Below the pieces are notes generated by a model, which worked only from the letters and a program-made list of their open reading frames with translations, searched no databases and was not told the DNA's origin. Position numbers and translations under genes: made by a program. Shown piece after piece: positions 27,230 to 36,704 of a DNA stretch of 64,000 nt (position 1 is its first letter; each line of letters starts with the position of its first letter). This DNA comes from JAUILH01 sp964230215 (GTDB lineage Bacteria; Bacteroidota; Bacteroidia; Flavobacteriales_D; JAUILH01): positions 868,001 to 932,000 of the forward strand of contig CAXRGQ010000007.1 of the NCBI GenBank assembly GCA_964230215.1. The letters are read 5' to 3'.

Positions 27230-29020
27230 ATGATATATTTGTGGCGTATCGCGCTAAGTTTCAGCTTTATTTTTGTTCTAATTAGTGGGTTCGCTCAAAG
27301 TGTTGTAATTGAGGGGACTGTACAAAGTTACGAAGGGCAAAAAATCAGAATTTTAAAGCGTGCTCAAAAAAATGTTGAGTTTAAAGGGCCCTTGTCAGGT
27401 GCGACGGTTACTCTCGTTCAGTCGGGAAATGTGGCTCAAACCAAAACAGATGCACTAGGGAAATTTAGTATTTCAATCCCAGAGCCTGGAAATTATCGAT
27501 TGGTTTTCTCTAAAAACGATCATGGTATTGTATCTTATGGTGTCCGTCTAAATGAAACACCTGAGAAAACCAGCTTCATAGGTTTTATGGCCCTACTAAA
27601 AGAAAAGGACGATGAAAACGTCTATATCGGCACATATACTATTAAAGCAGATGGTAAGCTAAAGTTTACGCCAGCAGCTGAAAACCCAGATAAAGGTAAG
27701 GAGGATGTGCTCTACAACAATTTGCAACTATCGGATAAGGTGGAGGATATAAATAACGCTATTGCAACGCCCGATAAACCCGCTGATGGGAATAAAAAAC
27801 TAGAGTTTGTTTCTGCTAAAGAGCCAGAGACTATTCCGCAAGTGATTAACCCTAACTTAGAGGAGACTTACGAAATTGTAAAAGATAGTGTACTCACTAA
27901 AAAAGTGGCTGAGGACATGGAATTGATGCTTGTTGTGACTGGACAGAGTGAAAAGGATATCAAGGGCTACATGGAAGAGCTTGAGCAAGAAATGTCTGGT
28001 TTAGATCCTGAGTCTTTCGAGTTTAAACTATTGCAAATTAAACTTACCCTTCTTGACGACGAACTTAAGAAGTCAGAGTCGTTGGTGGCAAGTCAAAAAG
28101 AAGCTATTGAGGAAAACGAAAAACGAATAGGCTATCAGAACTCATTAATCGTCTTGATTCTTGTAGTCGCGGGGATAGTATTGCTTCTTTTTATCTTTAA
28201 GCGACAGCATGCTAAACGAATTGCAAGGCTCAATAATGAATTATCACAGAGCAAAACGCAAATTGTGGATAGTATACGTTATGCGGGTACAATACAGGAA
28301 AACTATCTTCAATCCAAGTCAGGATTAACAGAATTATATCCAAATTCTTTCATAACATATCTACCAAAAGATATTGTAAGTGGTGACTTCTATTGGTATG
28401 GCGTACACGATAATAAGAAAATAGTAGTAGCCGCTGATTGTACTGGACATGGCGTTCCAGGAGCAATGCTAACCGTCCTAGGACATTCGGTCATTAATAA
28501 CATTGTATACTCCTTAGCTATATGTGATCCGAAAGAAATACTGATTAAACTAAATACCGAGTTAAGAAAAACCTTTCATTCATTAGATGAGTCGTTTTTG
28601 GCACACGGAATGGATGCGTGCATTTTTGTTCAGGATGTAAAGACGAATGAGGTTAAAATTGCAGGGGCAGGTAATGGGGCTTATTACGTTAGTGATAATA
28701 AGATTTCGCATCTTGATGGAAGTCCCTTGTCCATTGGTTATGATATTCCTGAAGATATGATTGAGGTGCACACAGTACAGGCAAAAAAGGAAGATAAATT
28801 CTTCTTGTATTCAGATGGCTATTTTGACCAGTTTAAGGGCGGCACAGATGCTTGTTTAAAATATAATTTAGCCAAGTTTGAAGCACTTCTCAGGCAAATG
28901 TCTCGGAAGCATCTTGATACCAAGGAAAGTAATGAGACCTTGATTAAGGAGTATACAGCATGGAAAGGTGATCAGGAACAAACAGATGACATCCTGTTAG
29001 TAGGCATAGAAATTGCCTAG
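27230..29020 (+). CDS. Membrane-bound PP2C/SpoIIE-type serine phosphatase with periplasmic carboxypeptidase-regulatory-like domain
   Basis: 596 residues. The parts in order are a signal peptide to about 23, a periplasmic beta-sandwich with SGATVTLVQSG and LGKFSISIPEPGNYRL at about 50-105, a linker, and a coiled region at about 235-295. One membrane helix (LIVLILVVAGIVLLLFIF) is at about 305-324, and the cytoplasmic SpoIIE/PP2C domain runs from about 370 to the end. Metal ligands are visible in SGDFYW, ADCTGHGVPGAM, HGMDACIF, YSDGYFDQF and QTDDILLVG. It should dephosphorylate a Ser/Thr phosphoprotein. The convergent neighbours encode a SiaC-like phosphoprotein and a SiaB-like kinase, the likely substrate system. 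The stops overlap by 4 bp. Confidence 0.9.
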   Translation: MIYLWRIALSFSFIFVLISGFAQSVVIEGTVQSYEGQKIRILKRAQKNVEFKGPLSGATVTLVQSGNVAQTKTDALGKFSISIPEPGNYRLVFSKNDHGIVSYGVRLNETPEKTSFIGFMALLKEKDDENVYIGTYTIKADGKLKFTPAAENPDKGKEDVLYNNLQLSDKVEDINNAIATPDKPADGNKKLEFVSAKEPETIPQVINPNLEETYEIVKDSVLTKKVAEDMELMLVVTGQSEKDIKGYMEELEQEMSGLDPESFEFKLLQIKLTLLDDELKKSESLVASQKEAIEENEKRIGYQNSLIVLILVVAGIVLLLFIFKRQHAKRIARLNNELSQSKTQIVDSIRYAGTIQENYLQSKSGLTELYPNSFITYLPKDIVSGDFYWYGVHDNKKIVVAADCTGHGVPGAMLTVLGHSVINNIVYSLAICDPKEILIKLNTELRKTFHSLDESFLAHGMDACIFVQDVKTNEVKIAGAGNGAYYVSDNKISHLDGSPLSIGYDIPEDMIEVHTVQAKKEDKFFLYSDGYFDQFKGGTDACLKYNLAKFEALLRQMSRKHLDTKESNETLIKEYTAWKGDQEQTDDILLVGIEIA

Positions 29021-29373
29021 TAGGTTTCTAACTCAATATCGAGACCAGGACACAAAACCTTCATTTCCATACCCTTCATTTTTATCAGACGATCGTCTTC
29101 CTTCGACCGCCACACAACTTTTTTATCAGCACTCGATGACTCAATAACTTTAAGAAGTTTTAAAAGCTGTTTATTCGACATGGAATTTAGATAGGTAATT
29201 TCCATTGTAAGGCTAATCGATTTTGCTGAGTTCAATGCTGCTTCAATTTTTTCAATTATCGGAACGTAAAAATCGAAAGCGTTTTCCGGCATAGAAACAC
29301 CTCTAATTTCAATGTTTAAGCCGTCTTCGTCAATTAATACCTCTGGTGTATGTTTAGTCCCTTCTATCTTCAC
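29017..29373 (-). CDS. SiaC-like regulatory phosphoprotein (DUF1987)
   Basis: 118 residues, cytoplasmic. The sequence has the DUF1987/SiaC pattern: TPEVLIDEDGLNIEIRGVSMPENAFDFYVPI, then the helix EKIEAAL, LTMEITYLNSMSNKQLLKLL and a C-terminal strand pair. In Pseudomonas, SiaC is phosphorylated by SiaB and dephosphorylated by the PP2C SiaA; the unmodified form binds the diguanylate cyclase SiaD. Ser64 or Ser66 in YLNSMSNK is the candidate phospho-site by position. It starts with GTG, which overlaps the TGA of the kinase gene, so the two are coupled. No diguanylate cyclase is nearby, so the output partner is unknown. Confidence 0.88.
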   Translation of the reverse strand: MKIEGTKHTPEVLIDEDGLNIEIRGVSMPENAFDFYVPIIEKIEAALNSAKSISLTMEITYLNSMSNKQLLKLLKVIESSSADKKVVWRSKEDDRLIKMKGMEMKVLCPGLDIELETY

Positions 29374-30431
29374 AGGTTATCGAATTTAGTTCGAATATAT
29401 ATATAATTTGAGTTGCCGTCATCCTCATATTTCAAGGCTTCAATATTTCTTGGTCGCGCATATTGCGCAACATTAATCAATCCCAAGCCTCCCGGATTTG
29501 ATTCATCTTGTAATACCTCCAAACATTTTAAGTTGAGCTCGTCATTGCTCAGTGCATTAATTGAATCAATGTATTCTACCGTAATGTCAAGTCTGGGTTG
29601 ATTCAATTCGTTACATGTGTCAATGGTAAATTCGTCACCAGTAGTTTTTAAGGCAACATATCCGCGAATGTCATCCTCTCGTTTATGTCCGTGACGTTTA
29701 ATGTTTTGAACGAGCTCAATAATGGCATGTTCTATAACAGGGCTATCGTTGTTAAAGTTCTTTAGCATGTTGAGCAATGTGCTTAAAAATTCATTGCTAA
29801 AACTTCCAAAGTACAATAGCCCGCCAGGAAGACCCGCATATTGATCCTCCAAGTGGTGAATCAGTTCTTCATTAATCGACTCGTCGCATTCGTGTTCATC
29901 GGATATAGCATACTTTATCTCTAAAGTAAAAGTTGAAAACTCTTCTGATATTTTTTTGAAGGAATGCTTTAATGGATGTTGTGTTTTTCGTGCGATATCA
30001 ATCAGTCCTAGACCAGCACCTTTTTCAGTTCCCTCATTGCTGCTCAAGGCATCCATGTACATGTTACGTAACTCATCGACATGTTTGTTTTCAATTTTTG
30101 AAAGTCGCGATTGAAGTGCGCCAACATCCTTGTTCTTAATGGTGTTTTGAGTAATAATGCCGCATTCGCACTTGTTCACATAGATAATAGCGTGATCCAA
30201 AGAGGATTCGTTGTGTAAACTATAGCGCTCGATATTCTGAATGGCTTCTATAACCAAATACGTTAATCGCTTAATGATACCTTTAGGGTAGTATAGTTTT
30301 AGATTGTACTCAACCAAATTTGCAATATCATAGCCCGGATGATCTTTATAATCACCTTGTAATAAAAGCACAAAGTTGTAGTCTTTTATAAAGTCTCTAA
30401 ATACACTGGTGTTTTTTTCGTAACTCTTCAC
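29370..30431 (-). CDS. Tandem SiaB-like (DUF6272) kinase
   Basis: 353 residues, cytoplasmic, GTG start. Two SiaB-like GHKL domains are arranged head to tail. Domain 1 (about 1-178) has IEAIQNIERYS as N-box, NTIKNKDVGALQSRL, and the G-box GAGLGLIDIARKT followed by the family's final strands. Domain 2 (about 190-353) has IIELVQNIKRHGHK, DTCNELNQ, EYIDSINALSNDEL and GGLGLINVAQYA. SiaB-type proteins are normally a single domain of about 180 residues that phosphorylates SiaC. The duplication may give a built-in dimer or one active plus one regulatory domain. It lies between ldcA (19 bp upstream) and siaC (4-bp overlap). Confidence 0.85.
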   Translation of the reverse strand: MKSYEKNTSVFRDFIKDYNFVLLLQGDYKDHPGYDIANLVEYNLKLYYPKGIIKRLTYLVIEAIQNIERYSLHNESSLDHAIIYVNKCECGIITQNTIKNKDVGALQSRLSKIENKHVDELRNMYMDALSSNEGTEKGAGLGLIDIARKTQHPLKHSFKKISEEFSTFTLEIKYAISDEHECDESINEELIHHLEDQYAGLPGGLLYFGSFSNEFLSTLLNMLKNFNNDSPVIEHAIIELVQNIKRHGHKREDDIRGYVALKTTGDEFTIDTCNELNQPRLDITVEYIDSINALSNDELNLKCLEVLQDESNPGGLGLINVAQYARPRNIEALKYEDDGNSNYIYIRTKFDNL

Positions 30432-30450
30432 GTTGTATGGCTAAGTGGTA

Positions 30451-31365
30451 TTATAACTTACGTTGGAATATGGGTGAAAGTTCGGCATTTCCTTCACTTA
30501 TTTTTAAGGAGTATTTGTGACCATTTATAACCGCCCGATTATCAGCAAAATGACCAATAGGTGCACCAAAAATTATTGGGAAATCAAAGTCATGGCAAAC
30601 ATAACTAATGATATCATTTACGTCTAAGCCGAAAGCTTCATCATTGTCCTTCATGTCTGTCATTCCTCCAACAACTAAGGCCTTTAGTTTGTTAAAAACA
30701 CCCGCTCTCCTAAAAGATAGAAGCATTCTTTCAGTATGGTAGAGATATTCATCCAAGTCTTCCAAAATTAGAATGGCACCATTTAAATTAGGCATGTCAT
30801 TGGACCCGAGCATACTATGTAGCATGGATAAGTTGGCGCAATAACATGGCGCTTCAAGTTCAACAGTACCAAATGAAGATGTATTCCAATTGATCGCATG
30901 CTTTTCACCGAATAAGTTTGACCGCAATGTTTCTAATGCTTCTGCAGTATTTGTTTCGTAGTTAATGGGCATTGTGCTGTGCATGCTGCAGAATCCTAAA
31001 CAATTGGCTCTTAAGAGTAGTGTAGTAACGTCACTAAAGCCACATATCCATTTGGGATGCTCACTAAATCGAGACCAATCAGCTGAATCTACAATACGCA
31101 TGCTACCATAGCCGCCGCGCGCGCATATAATTGCTCTTACTTGGTCATCGTTTAAAGCAGACTGTAAGTCGTTTAGACGTTCGTTATCTGTCCCCGCGAA
31201 ACGATGGAATTTATTCAAGACATTTTCCCCCACTTCCACACGCAATCCCAAACTTTCCAAATACGACACCGCATAGTCTATCGGTGTTTTATCAATATAC
31301 TTAGCTGTGGCTACTATTCTAACTAAATCTCCTCGTTGTAGAAAAGGAGGTAATTGTAAGGTCAT
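30451..31365 (-). CDS. ldcA: LD-carboxypeptidase, peptidase family S66
   Basis: LdcA removes the terminal D-alanine from murein tetrapeptides during peptidoglycan recycling. The 304 residues show the S66 pattern: ICARGGYGSMRIVD, the nucleophile Ser111 in GFSDVTTLL, the catalytic Glu202 in LEDLDEYLYH and His272 in GAPIGHFADN. No signal peptide is seen, so it is cytoplasmic. It heads a minus-strand operon with the SiaB-like and SiaC-like genes, which hints at a link between wall recycling and that switch; this is inference only. It is divergent from metG. Confidence 0.92.
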   Translation of the reverse strand: MTLQLPPFLQRGDLVRIVATAKYIDKTPIDYAVSYLESLGLRVEVGENVLNKFHRFAGTDNERLNDLQSALNDDQVRAIICARGGYGSMRIVDSADWSRFSEHPKWICGFSDVTTLLLRANCLGFCSMHSTMPINYETNTAEALETLRSNLFGEKHAINWNTSSFGTVELEAPCYCANLSMLHSMLGSNDMPNLNGAILILEDLDEYLYHTERMLLSFRRAGVFNKLKALVVGGMTDMKDNDEAFGLDVNDIISYVCHDFDFPIIFGAPIGHFADNRAVINGHKYSLKISEGNAELSPIFQRKL

Positions 31366-31380
31366 ACGTCTACATTTAAA

Positions 31381-31388
31381 TATCTTTG
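31381..31388 (+). promoter_or_regulatory. -7 element of the metG promoter
   Basis: TATCTTTG, an exact TAnnTTTG match, 30 bp before the metG ATG at 31419 and in the short gap to divergent ldcA. The -33 element is weak: the nearest TTG upstream is too far. Confidence 0.5.
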
Positions 31389-31418
31389 CGCTCTAATTTA
31401 CATGCAATTATTACAAGA

Positions 31419-33473
31419 ATGAAATCGCCAAAAAGATATACGGTCACTGCAGCACTTCCTTATGCCAATGGTCCTTTGCATCTTGGCCATATTGCTGGCG
31501 TGTACGTTCCTGCAGATATCTACGCGCGTTTCCTTAGATTAAAAGGTGAAGATGTAGCGTTTATTTGTGGATCAGACGAACACGGTGCAGCTATTACATT
31601 ACGTGCCAAAAAAGAAGGTAAAAGCCCGCAGGAAATTGTAGACATGTACCATGAGTTAATCAAAAGCTCATTCGAAAAATTTGGTATTTCATTCGATATC
31701 TACGATAGAACAAGCTCTGATATTCACCACAAAACAGCTCAAAATTTTTTTAAAGATCTAGATGCCAAGGGAGTTTTTACTAAAGATACATCAGAGCAAT
31801 ATTATGACGAAGAGCAAGAGCAATTTTTGGCCGATAGATATGTTACTGGAGAGTGTCCCAAGTGTCACCACCCATCGGCATATGGAGATCAGTGTGAGAA
31901 TTGTGGAAGTTCACTAAGTCCATTGGAGTTAATCAACCCAAAATCAACTTTAAGTGGTAAGACGCCTGTGTTGAAAGAAACGAGTCACTGGTATTTGCCC
32001 ATGGATAGATATGAGAAATGGGTGAACGAATGGATTGTAAATGGTACGGATGATGGGAATAAAGTGCACAATCCAGAGGAATGGAGAAAGCATGTAGTAG
32101 GGCAATGTAAAAGTTGGATTGATGGAGGTTTGATGCCACGTGCAATGACCAGAGATCTAGATTGGGGTGTTCCAGTGCCATTGGACGGTGGCGAAGGCAA
32201 GGTGCTGTATGTGTGGATGGACGCGCCTATTGGCTATATATCTGCTACAAAAAATTGGGCAGAGAAGAACGGGAAAAACTGGGAAGATTATTGGAAATCG
32301 GAGGATACTAAGTTGCTACACTTTATCGGAAAGGATAACATTGTTTTCCACTGTATCATATTTCCCATACTATTAAAAGCACATGGCGACTTTATTTTGC
32401 CTGACAACGTGCCAGCTAACGAATTTTTAAACCTTGAAGGCGATAAACTCTCTACCTCTCGAAACTGGGCGGTATGGTTGCACGAATATTTGGCCGAATT
32501 TCCCGGACAGGAGGATGTCTTACGCTACGTACTCTGCTCAATAGCCCCAGAGACTAAGGATTCGGAATTTACTTGGAAAGATTTTCAGGCAAGAAACAAC
32601 AATGAGTTGGTTGCCATCTTGGGGAACTTTGTAAATCGCTCCGTTGTGTTAACACACAAGTACTATGAAGGAAAGATTCCAGCTTGTGAGATTTCTTCAA
32701 GTGATCAAGAACTCTTACATCAAGTTGAAGCTACTTATGACAAAATAGACGAGCATATCCAGGGGTACAGATTCAGGGCTGCCTTAAACGAAATGATGAA
32801 TGTCGCCAGAATTGGTAATAAGTATTTGGCCGATGAGGAACCATGGAAATTGGTTAAGACGGATGCAGCAAGGACTGAGCAGATCATTAAAACTGCATTG
32901 ATAATATGTGAGCACTTGGCGAAATTAAGTGCGCCGTTTATGCCCTTTACATCTGATAAGCTGTTTGATATGCTGAACATTGAAAGTCACAATAATTGGC
33001 CGTCAAAAAGTTCGATATCTGAGAACCATACTATAAATAAGGCTCAATTACTCTTTAAGAAGATTGAAGACGAGGAAATCGATTCGCAAATAGAGAAATT
33101 AAAAGCAAATGCGCCAAAGGCGTCAAAACATACACCAATGAAAGACACGATTAGTTTTGAGGATTTTACCAAGCTAGACATCCGAGTAGCAACCATTTTA
33201 GAAGCTAAAAAGCATGAAAATGCAGACAAACTTCTCGTATTAAAAGTGGACACAGGATTAGATCAAAGAACAATAGTGTCGGGGATTGCGGCACATTATA
33301 CACCTGAAGATATCGTAGGAAAGAAGGTTAGCGTATTGTTAAATCTTGCTCCTAGAAAGATTCGCGGTATTGAGTCTCAAGGCATGATTCTAATGGCAGA
33401 AAACACGGATGAAAGTGAATTAGCCTTTGTTTCTCCTGAAAAAGAAATAGAAAACGGCGGAGAAGTGCGATAA
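31419..33473 (+). CDS. metG: Methionyl-tRNA synthetase
   Basis: MetG charges initiator and elongator tRNA-Met. It has 684 residues from the ATG at 31419. An upstream in-frame start at 31386 overlaps the promoter and is rejected. The class I HIGH motif appears as HLGH at 21-24. A zinc knuckle CPKCHHPS...QCENCG is at about 146-162, and the KMSKS loop appears as KLSTS at 343-347. The anticodon-binding helical domain follows. From about 575 a C-terminal EMAPII/Trbp111-like tRNA-binding domain (FTKLDIRVATILEAKKHENA, SQGMILMA) is fused, as in many bacteria. Confidence 0.97.
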   Translation: MKSPKRYTVTAALPYANGPLHLGHIAGVYVPADIYARFLRLKGEDVAFICGSDEHGAAITLRAKKEGKSPQEIVDMYHELIKSSFEKFGISFDIYDRTSSDIHHKTAQNFFKDLDAKGVFTKDTSEQYYDEEQEQFLADRYVTGECPKCHHPSAYGDQCENCGSSLSPLELINPKSTLSGKTPVLKETSHWYLPMDRYEKWVNEWIVNGTDDGNKVHNPEEWRKHVVGQCKSWIDGGLMPRAMTRDLDWGVPVPLDGGEGKVLYVWMDAPIGYISATKNWAEKNGKNWEDYWKSEDTKLLHFIGKDNIVFHCIIFPILLKAHGDFILPDNVPANEFLNLEGDKLSTSRNWAVWLHEYLAEFPGQEDVLRYVLCSIAPETKDSEFTWKDFQARNNNELVAILGNFVNRSVVLTHKYYEGKIPACEISSSDQELLHQVEATYDKIDEHIQGYRFRAALNEMMNVARIGNKYLADEEPWKLVKTDAARTEQIIKTALIICEHLAKLSAPFMPFTSDKLFDMLNIESHNNWPSKSSISENHTINKAQLLFKKIEDEEIDSQIEKLKANAPKASKHTPMKDTISFEDFTKLDIRVATILEAKKHENADKLLVLKVDTGLDQRTIVSGIAAHYTPEDIVGKKVSVLLNLAPRKIRGIESQGMILMAENTDESELAFVSPEKEIENGGEVR

Positions 33474-33551
33474 ACAATAATGGTGTAACAAATATGTTAT
33501 ATAATCGTCTTCCTACTAAACCTTTTATGCACTTACTTGTTTAAACGCTAA

Positions 33552-35921
33552 ATGACAATTACAATGAAGAATTATTTGGCAGCGATTGTGTTGCTGCTTA
33601 TAAGCTCAAACTATCGAGCACAGGACGTAACTATTAGTGGTACAATTAAGGATGCGAGTAACGGAGAGGACCTTATTGGCGCAGCGGTGCTTGTAAAAGA
33701 ACTTCCTAATGTTGGTGCACTTACGAACGTATATGGTTTTTATTCCTTAACTATTCCAAAAGGCAAATACACTGTTATTTATAGGTATACAGGCTTTAGC
33801 AATCAGGAGTTTGTATTGAACCTTGAGAAGGACACTACCATCAATATAGAATTATCTGACAGCGATGAGGTCTTAGGGCCACTTGTAATTCAGGGAGAAA
33901 GCGAGAATGAGAATATATCAAGTACAGAAACCAGTTTAATTAAACTTAATCCAAAAGATATAGAGGCTGTTCCAGTGCTGTTTGGTGAAAAAGATGTGTT
34001 AAAAACCATTGCATTGATGCCAGGTGTGCAGTCGCAAGGAGAGGGACAAGCAGGGTTTAACGTGCGTGGAGGTAGTGCAGACCAAAACCTGATTTTATTG
34101 GACGGAGCTCCCGTGTACAATGCATCTCATTTATTAGGGTTTTTCTCTGTTTTTAATTCGGACGCCTTGAAAGATGTTGCCTTGTATAAAGGAGGAATTC
34201 CTGCTGAATATGGTGGTAGAATTTCGTCTGTTATGGACATTGTAATGAAAGAAGGAAATACGAAACGCTTTGGAGTAAGCGGCGGACTAGGATTAATTTC
34301 TTCAAGACTTACAATTGAATCACCGATTGTTAAGGATAAAGGCTCATTTATTTTGTCTGGAAGAAGAACGTATGCCGATATCTTCACAAGACTGTCTAGT
34401 GATGAGTTTATTCAAAATGCACGTCTCTATTTCTATGATATGAACGCTAAAGCAAATTATCAGATTGGCGAAAAGGACCGAGTATTTGTTTCTGGTTATT
34501 TTGGGCGGGATAGATTTGGTGTTGATGGATTTGGTTTTGATTGGGGAAACATAACAACCACGGCTAGATGGAATCATATTTTCAACAACAAATTATTTGC
34601 GAATACCTCATTCATCTACAGTGATTATGACTATGATATCGAGATTGGTGAAGATGATGAGGCCTTCTCATTCGGTTCAAGAATTATTGATTTTAACCTA
34701 AAACATGACTATCAATGGTATGCGAGCGACAAGCATAGCTTAAAGTTTGGAGTGAATGCTATTTATCATACGGTGAAGCCTGGAGATGTTGAGGCATCTA
34801 ATGCGGATTTTATTAGTGCATCAAATATTGAGGATAGATATGGTCTAGAATCTGCGGTGTATATAGGAGACGATATCAAGATTAATAAGCGTTTAAACAT
34901 GATGATTGGTATTCGTTTATCCAGCTTTATAGCGCTTGGTGAAGGAAACATATATAGTTATGATGCGGGCGGTGACGTAACCGACACCACGTACTACGGT
35001 AAAAATGAGAGCTATGCTAATTACATCATGCCAGAGCCAAGGGCAGCGGTTACCTATTTGCTTAACGAGACCAGCTCATTTAAGGCCTCTTATAATAGAA
35101 ACGCACAGTACTTGCATTTACTTTCTAACTCAACTACATCCACACCAACCGATATTTGGATGTTGAGCAGCAATAACATTAAACCACAATCATCGGATCA
35201 AATAGCACTAGGTTATTATAAGAACTTTGATAAAGGTTATGAAATCTCGACTGAGGTTTACTACAAACAAATGTATAACGTGATTGACTACAAAACAGGG
35301 GCTGACGTTAACTTTAATGCAACGGTTGAAGGTGATTTAGTGTATGGAGATGGGCGTGCTTACGGAATTGAAATGTATGCTAAAAAGAAGAAAGGCCCAT
35401 TGACAGGTTGGGTGAGTTATACACTGTCTAGAACGGAGAGACAATTTGATGAGATTAATCAAAATTCGTGGTTCCCAGCAAGACAAGACAGAACGCATGA
35501 TGTATCAATCGTTGCTCTATACAAGCTGAATGATAGAATTACCTTCTCTGCCAATTGGATTTATTACACAGGTAATGCCGTTACATTCCCAAGTGGTAAA
35601 TACATGCTAGAAGGGAATTTAGTAAACTATTACACTGAGCGCAATGGATACCGATTCCCTGATTACCACAGAGGAGATATTGGAATGACCTTGTATAATA
35701 AGAAAACAAAAACGGCAAAAGATCCAGAGACGGGTGAAGATATTGAAGTGGAGAGAAGATGGGAGTCCAACTGGAATTTCTCAGTGTATAATGTGTACGG
35801 AAGAGAGAACGCTTACACTATTAGCTTTAGAGAAAGCGAAACAAATCCAGGAACTACTGAAGCTGTGCAGTTAGCATTATTTAAACAGGTTCCGTCAATT
35901 ACTTACAACTTTAAATTTTAG
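33552..35921 (+). CDS. TonB-dependent outer-membrane receptor
   Basis: 789 residues. A signal peptide ends near NYRAQ (about 24); an equally good ATG sits four codons downstream at 33564. A CarboxypepD_reg-like domain is at about 25-105 (SGTIKDASNGEDLIGAAV). The plug follows (GFNVRGGSADQNLILLDG, YKGGIPAEYGGRISSVMDI). A long beta-barrel ends in the typical aromatic residue (TYNFKF). It imports or handles an unknown ligand at the outer membrane, energised by TonB. The stop is 3 bp before the DUF4249-like lipoprotein gene, its usual partner. Confidence 0.92.
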   Translation: MTITMKNYLAAIVLLLISSNYRAQDVTISGTIKDASNGEDLIGAAVLVKELPNVGALTNVYGFYSLTIPKGKYTVIYRYTGFSNQEFVLNLEKDTTINIELSDSDEVLGPLVIQGESENENISSTETSLIKLNPKDIEAVPVLFGEKDVLKTIALMPGVQSQGEGQAGFNVRGGSADQNLILLDGAPVYNASHLLGFFSVFNSDALKDVALYKGGIPAEYGGRISSVMDIVMKEGNTKRFGVSGGLGLISSRLTIESPIVKDKGSFILSGRRTYADIFTRLSSDEFIQNARLYFYDMNAKANYQIGEKDRVFVSGYFGRDRFGVDGFGFDWGNITTTARWNHIFNNKLFANTSFIYSDYDYDIEIGEDDEAFSFGSRIIDFNLKHDYQWYASDKHSLKFGVNAIYHTVKPGDVEASNADFISASNIEDRYGLESAVYIGDDIKINKRLNMMIGIRLSSFIALGEGNIYSYDAGGDVTDTTYYGKNESYANYIMPEPRAAVTYLLNETSSFKASYNRNAQYLHLLSNSTTSTPTDIWMLSSNNIKPQSSDQIALGYYKNFDKGYEISTEVYYKQMYNVIDYKTGADVNFNATVEGDLVYGDGRAYGIEMYAKKKKGPLTGWVSYTLSRTERQFDEINQNSWFPARQDRTHDVSIVALYKLNDRITFSANWIYYTGNAVTFPSGKYMLEGNLVNYYTERNGYRFPDYHRGDIGMTLYNKKTKTAKDPETGEDIEVERRWESNWNFSVYNVYGRENAYTISFRESETNPGTTEAVQLALFKQVPSITYNFKF

Positions 35922-35924
35922 GAG

Positions 35925-36704
35925 ATGAGATATTTAGCAGGACTTTTTATTGTAGGATTACTTCTTAGCTCATGTGAAAAAGTAATTGACGTAGATTTAA
36001 ATGAAGCAGAACAAAAGCTTGTTATTGAAGCTGTGGTGTCTAATGACACTGCTCAGAATTATGTGAACCTATCTTTGTCGGGAGGATTTTATGCAACTAA
36101 CAATTTTACAGCTGTAGAGGGTGCCGCAGTGGGTATTGAAGATGATAATGGCAATTATTTCCCAATGGCTGAATTGGTGCCAGGGGTTTATACCAATTCT
36201 GGTTTAGTTGGAGAGTTCAACACAAGCTATACCTTAACCGTAATCTACGATAATGTAACATATACGGCTACAACGTATATCCCATCGCCGGTGAACATTG
36301 ACACGCTTGAATATGAGTATGTGCCGGCCAGTAGTTTCGCGGATGAAGGTGCTATTTTGTTCGCTAATTTCACAGACCCAGCTAACGAGACCAACTATTA
36401 CAGATTTAAGATTACCGATAATGGAAATATAGATAATGCATGGTACTTAAGGGATGATGGTTTTGTAAATGGTCTTGAAACTACCTACGCATTTTTCCAG
36501 AGAAGTTTTGATGATGGTGATTTTGTAGAAGTTGAAATGATTGGTGTAGACGCTACTGTTTTCAGATATTTCGAAGGACTTGAAGATATCAGTACAGGCC
36601 AGGGAGCAGCTCCTGGAAACCCAACAAGCAACATTATGGGTGACGCCTTAGGATTTTTTGGAGGGTACGCAGTTGATAGAAAATCTGTAGTGATAGATAT
36701 TTAA
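35925..36704 (+). CDS. DUF4249-like lipoprotein, partner of the TonB receptor
   Basis: 259 residues. A type II signal peptide ends in LLLSSC with the lipidated Cys17. The pattern after it (EKVIDVDLNEAEQKLVIEAVVSN, then AAVGIEDDNGNYF, PGVYTNSGLVGEFNTSYTL) is that of DUF4249, proteins routinely encoded just after a TonB-dependent receptor in Bacteroidota. It is probably a surface or periplasm-facing accessory for the receptor; the substrate is unknown. The stop overlaps that of the convergent gene by 4 bp. Confidence 0.85.
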   Translation: MRYLAGLFIVGLLLSSCEKVIDVDLNEAEQKLVIEAVVSNDTAQNYVNLSLSGGFYATNNFTAVEGAAVGIEDDNGNYFPMAELVPGVYTNSGLVGEFNTSYTLTVIYDNVTYTATTYIPSPVNIDTLEYEYVPASSFADEGAILFANFTDPANETNYYRFKITDNGNIDNAWYLRDDGFVNGLETTYAFFQRSFDDGDFVEVEMIGVDATVFRYFEGLEDISTGQGAAPGNPTSNIMGDALGFFGGYAVDRKSVVIDI

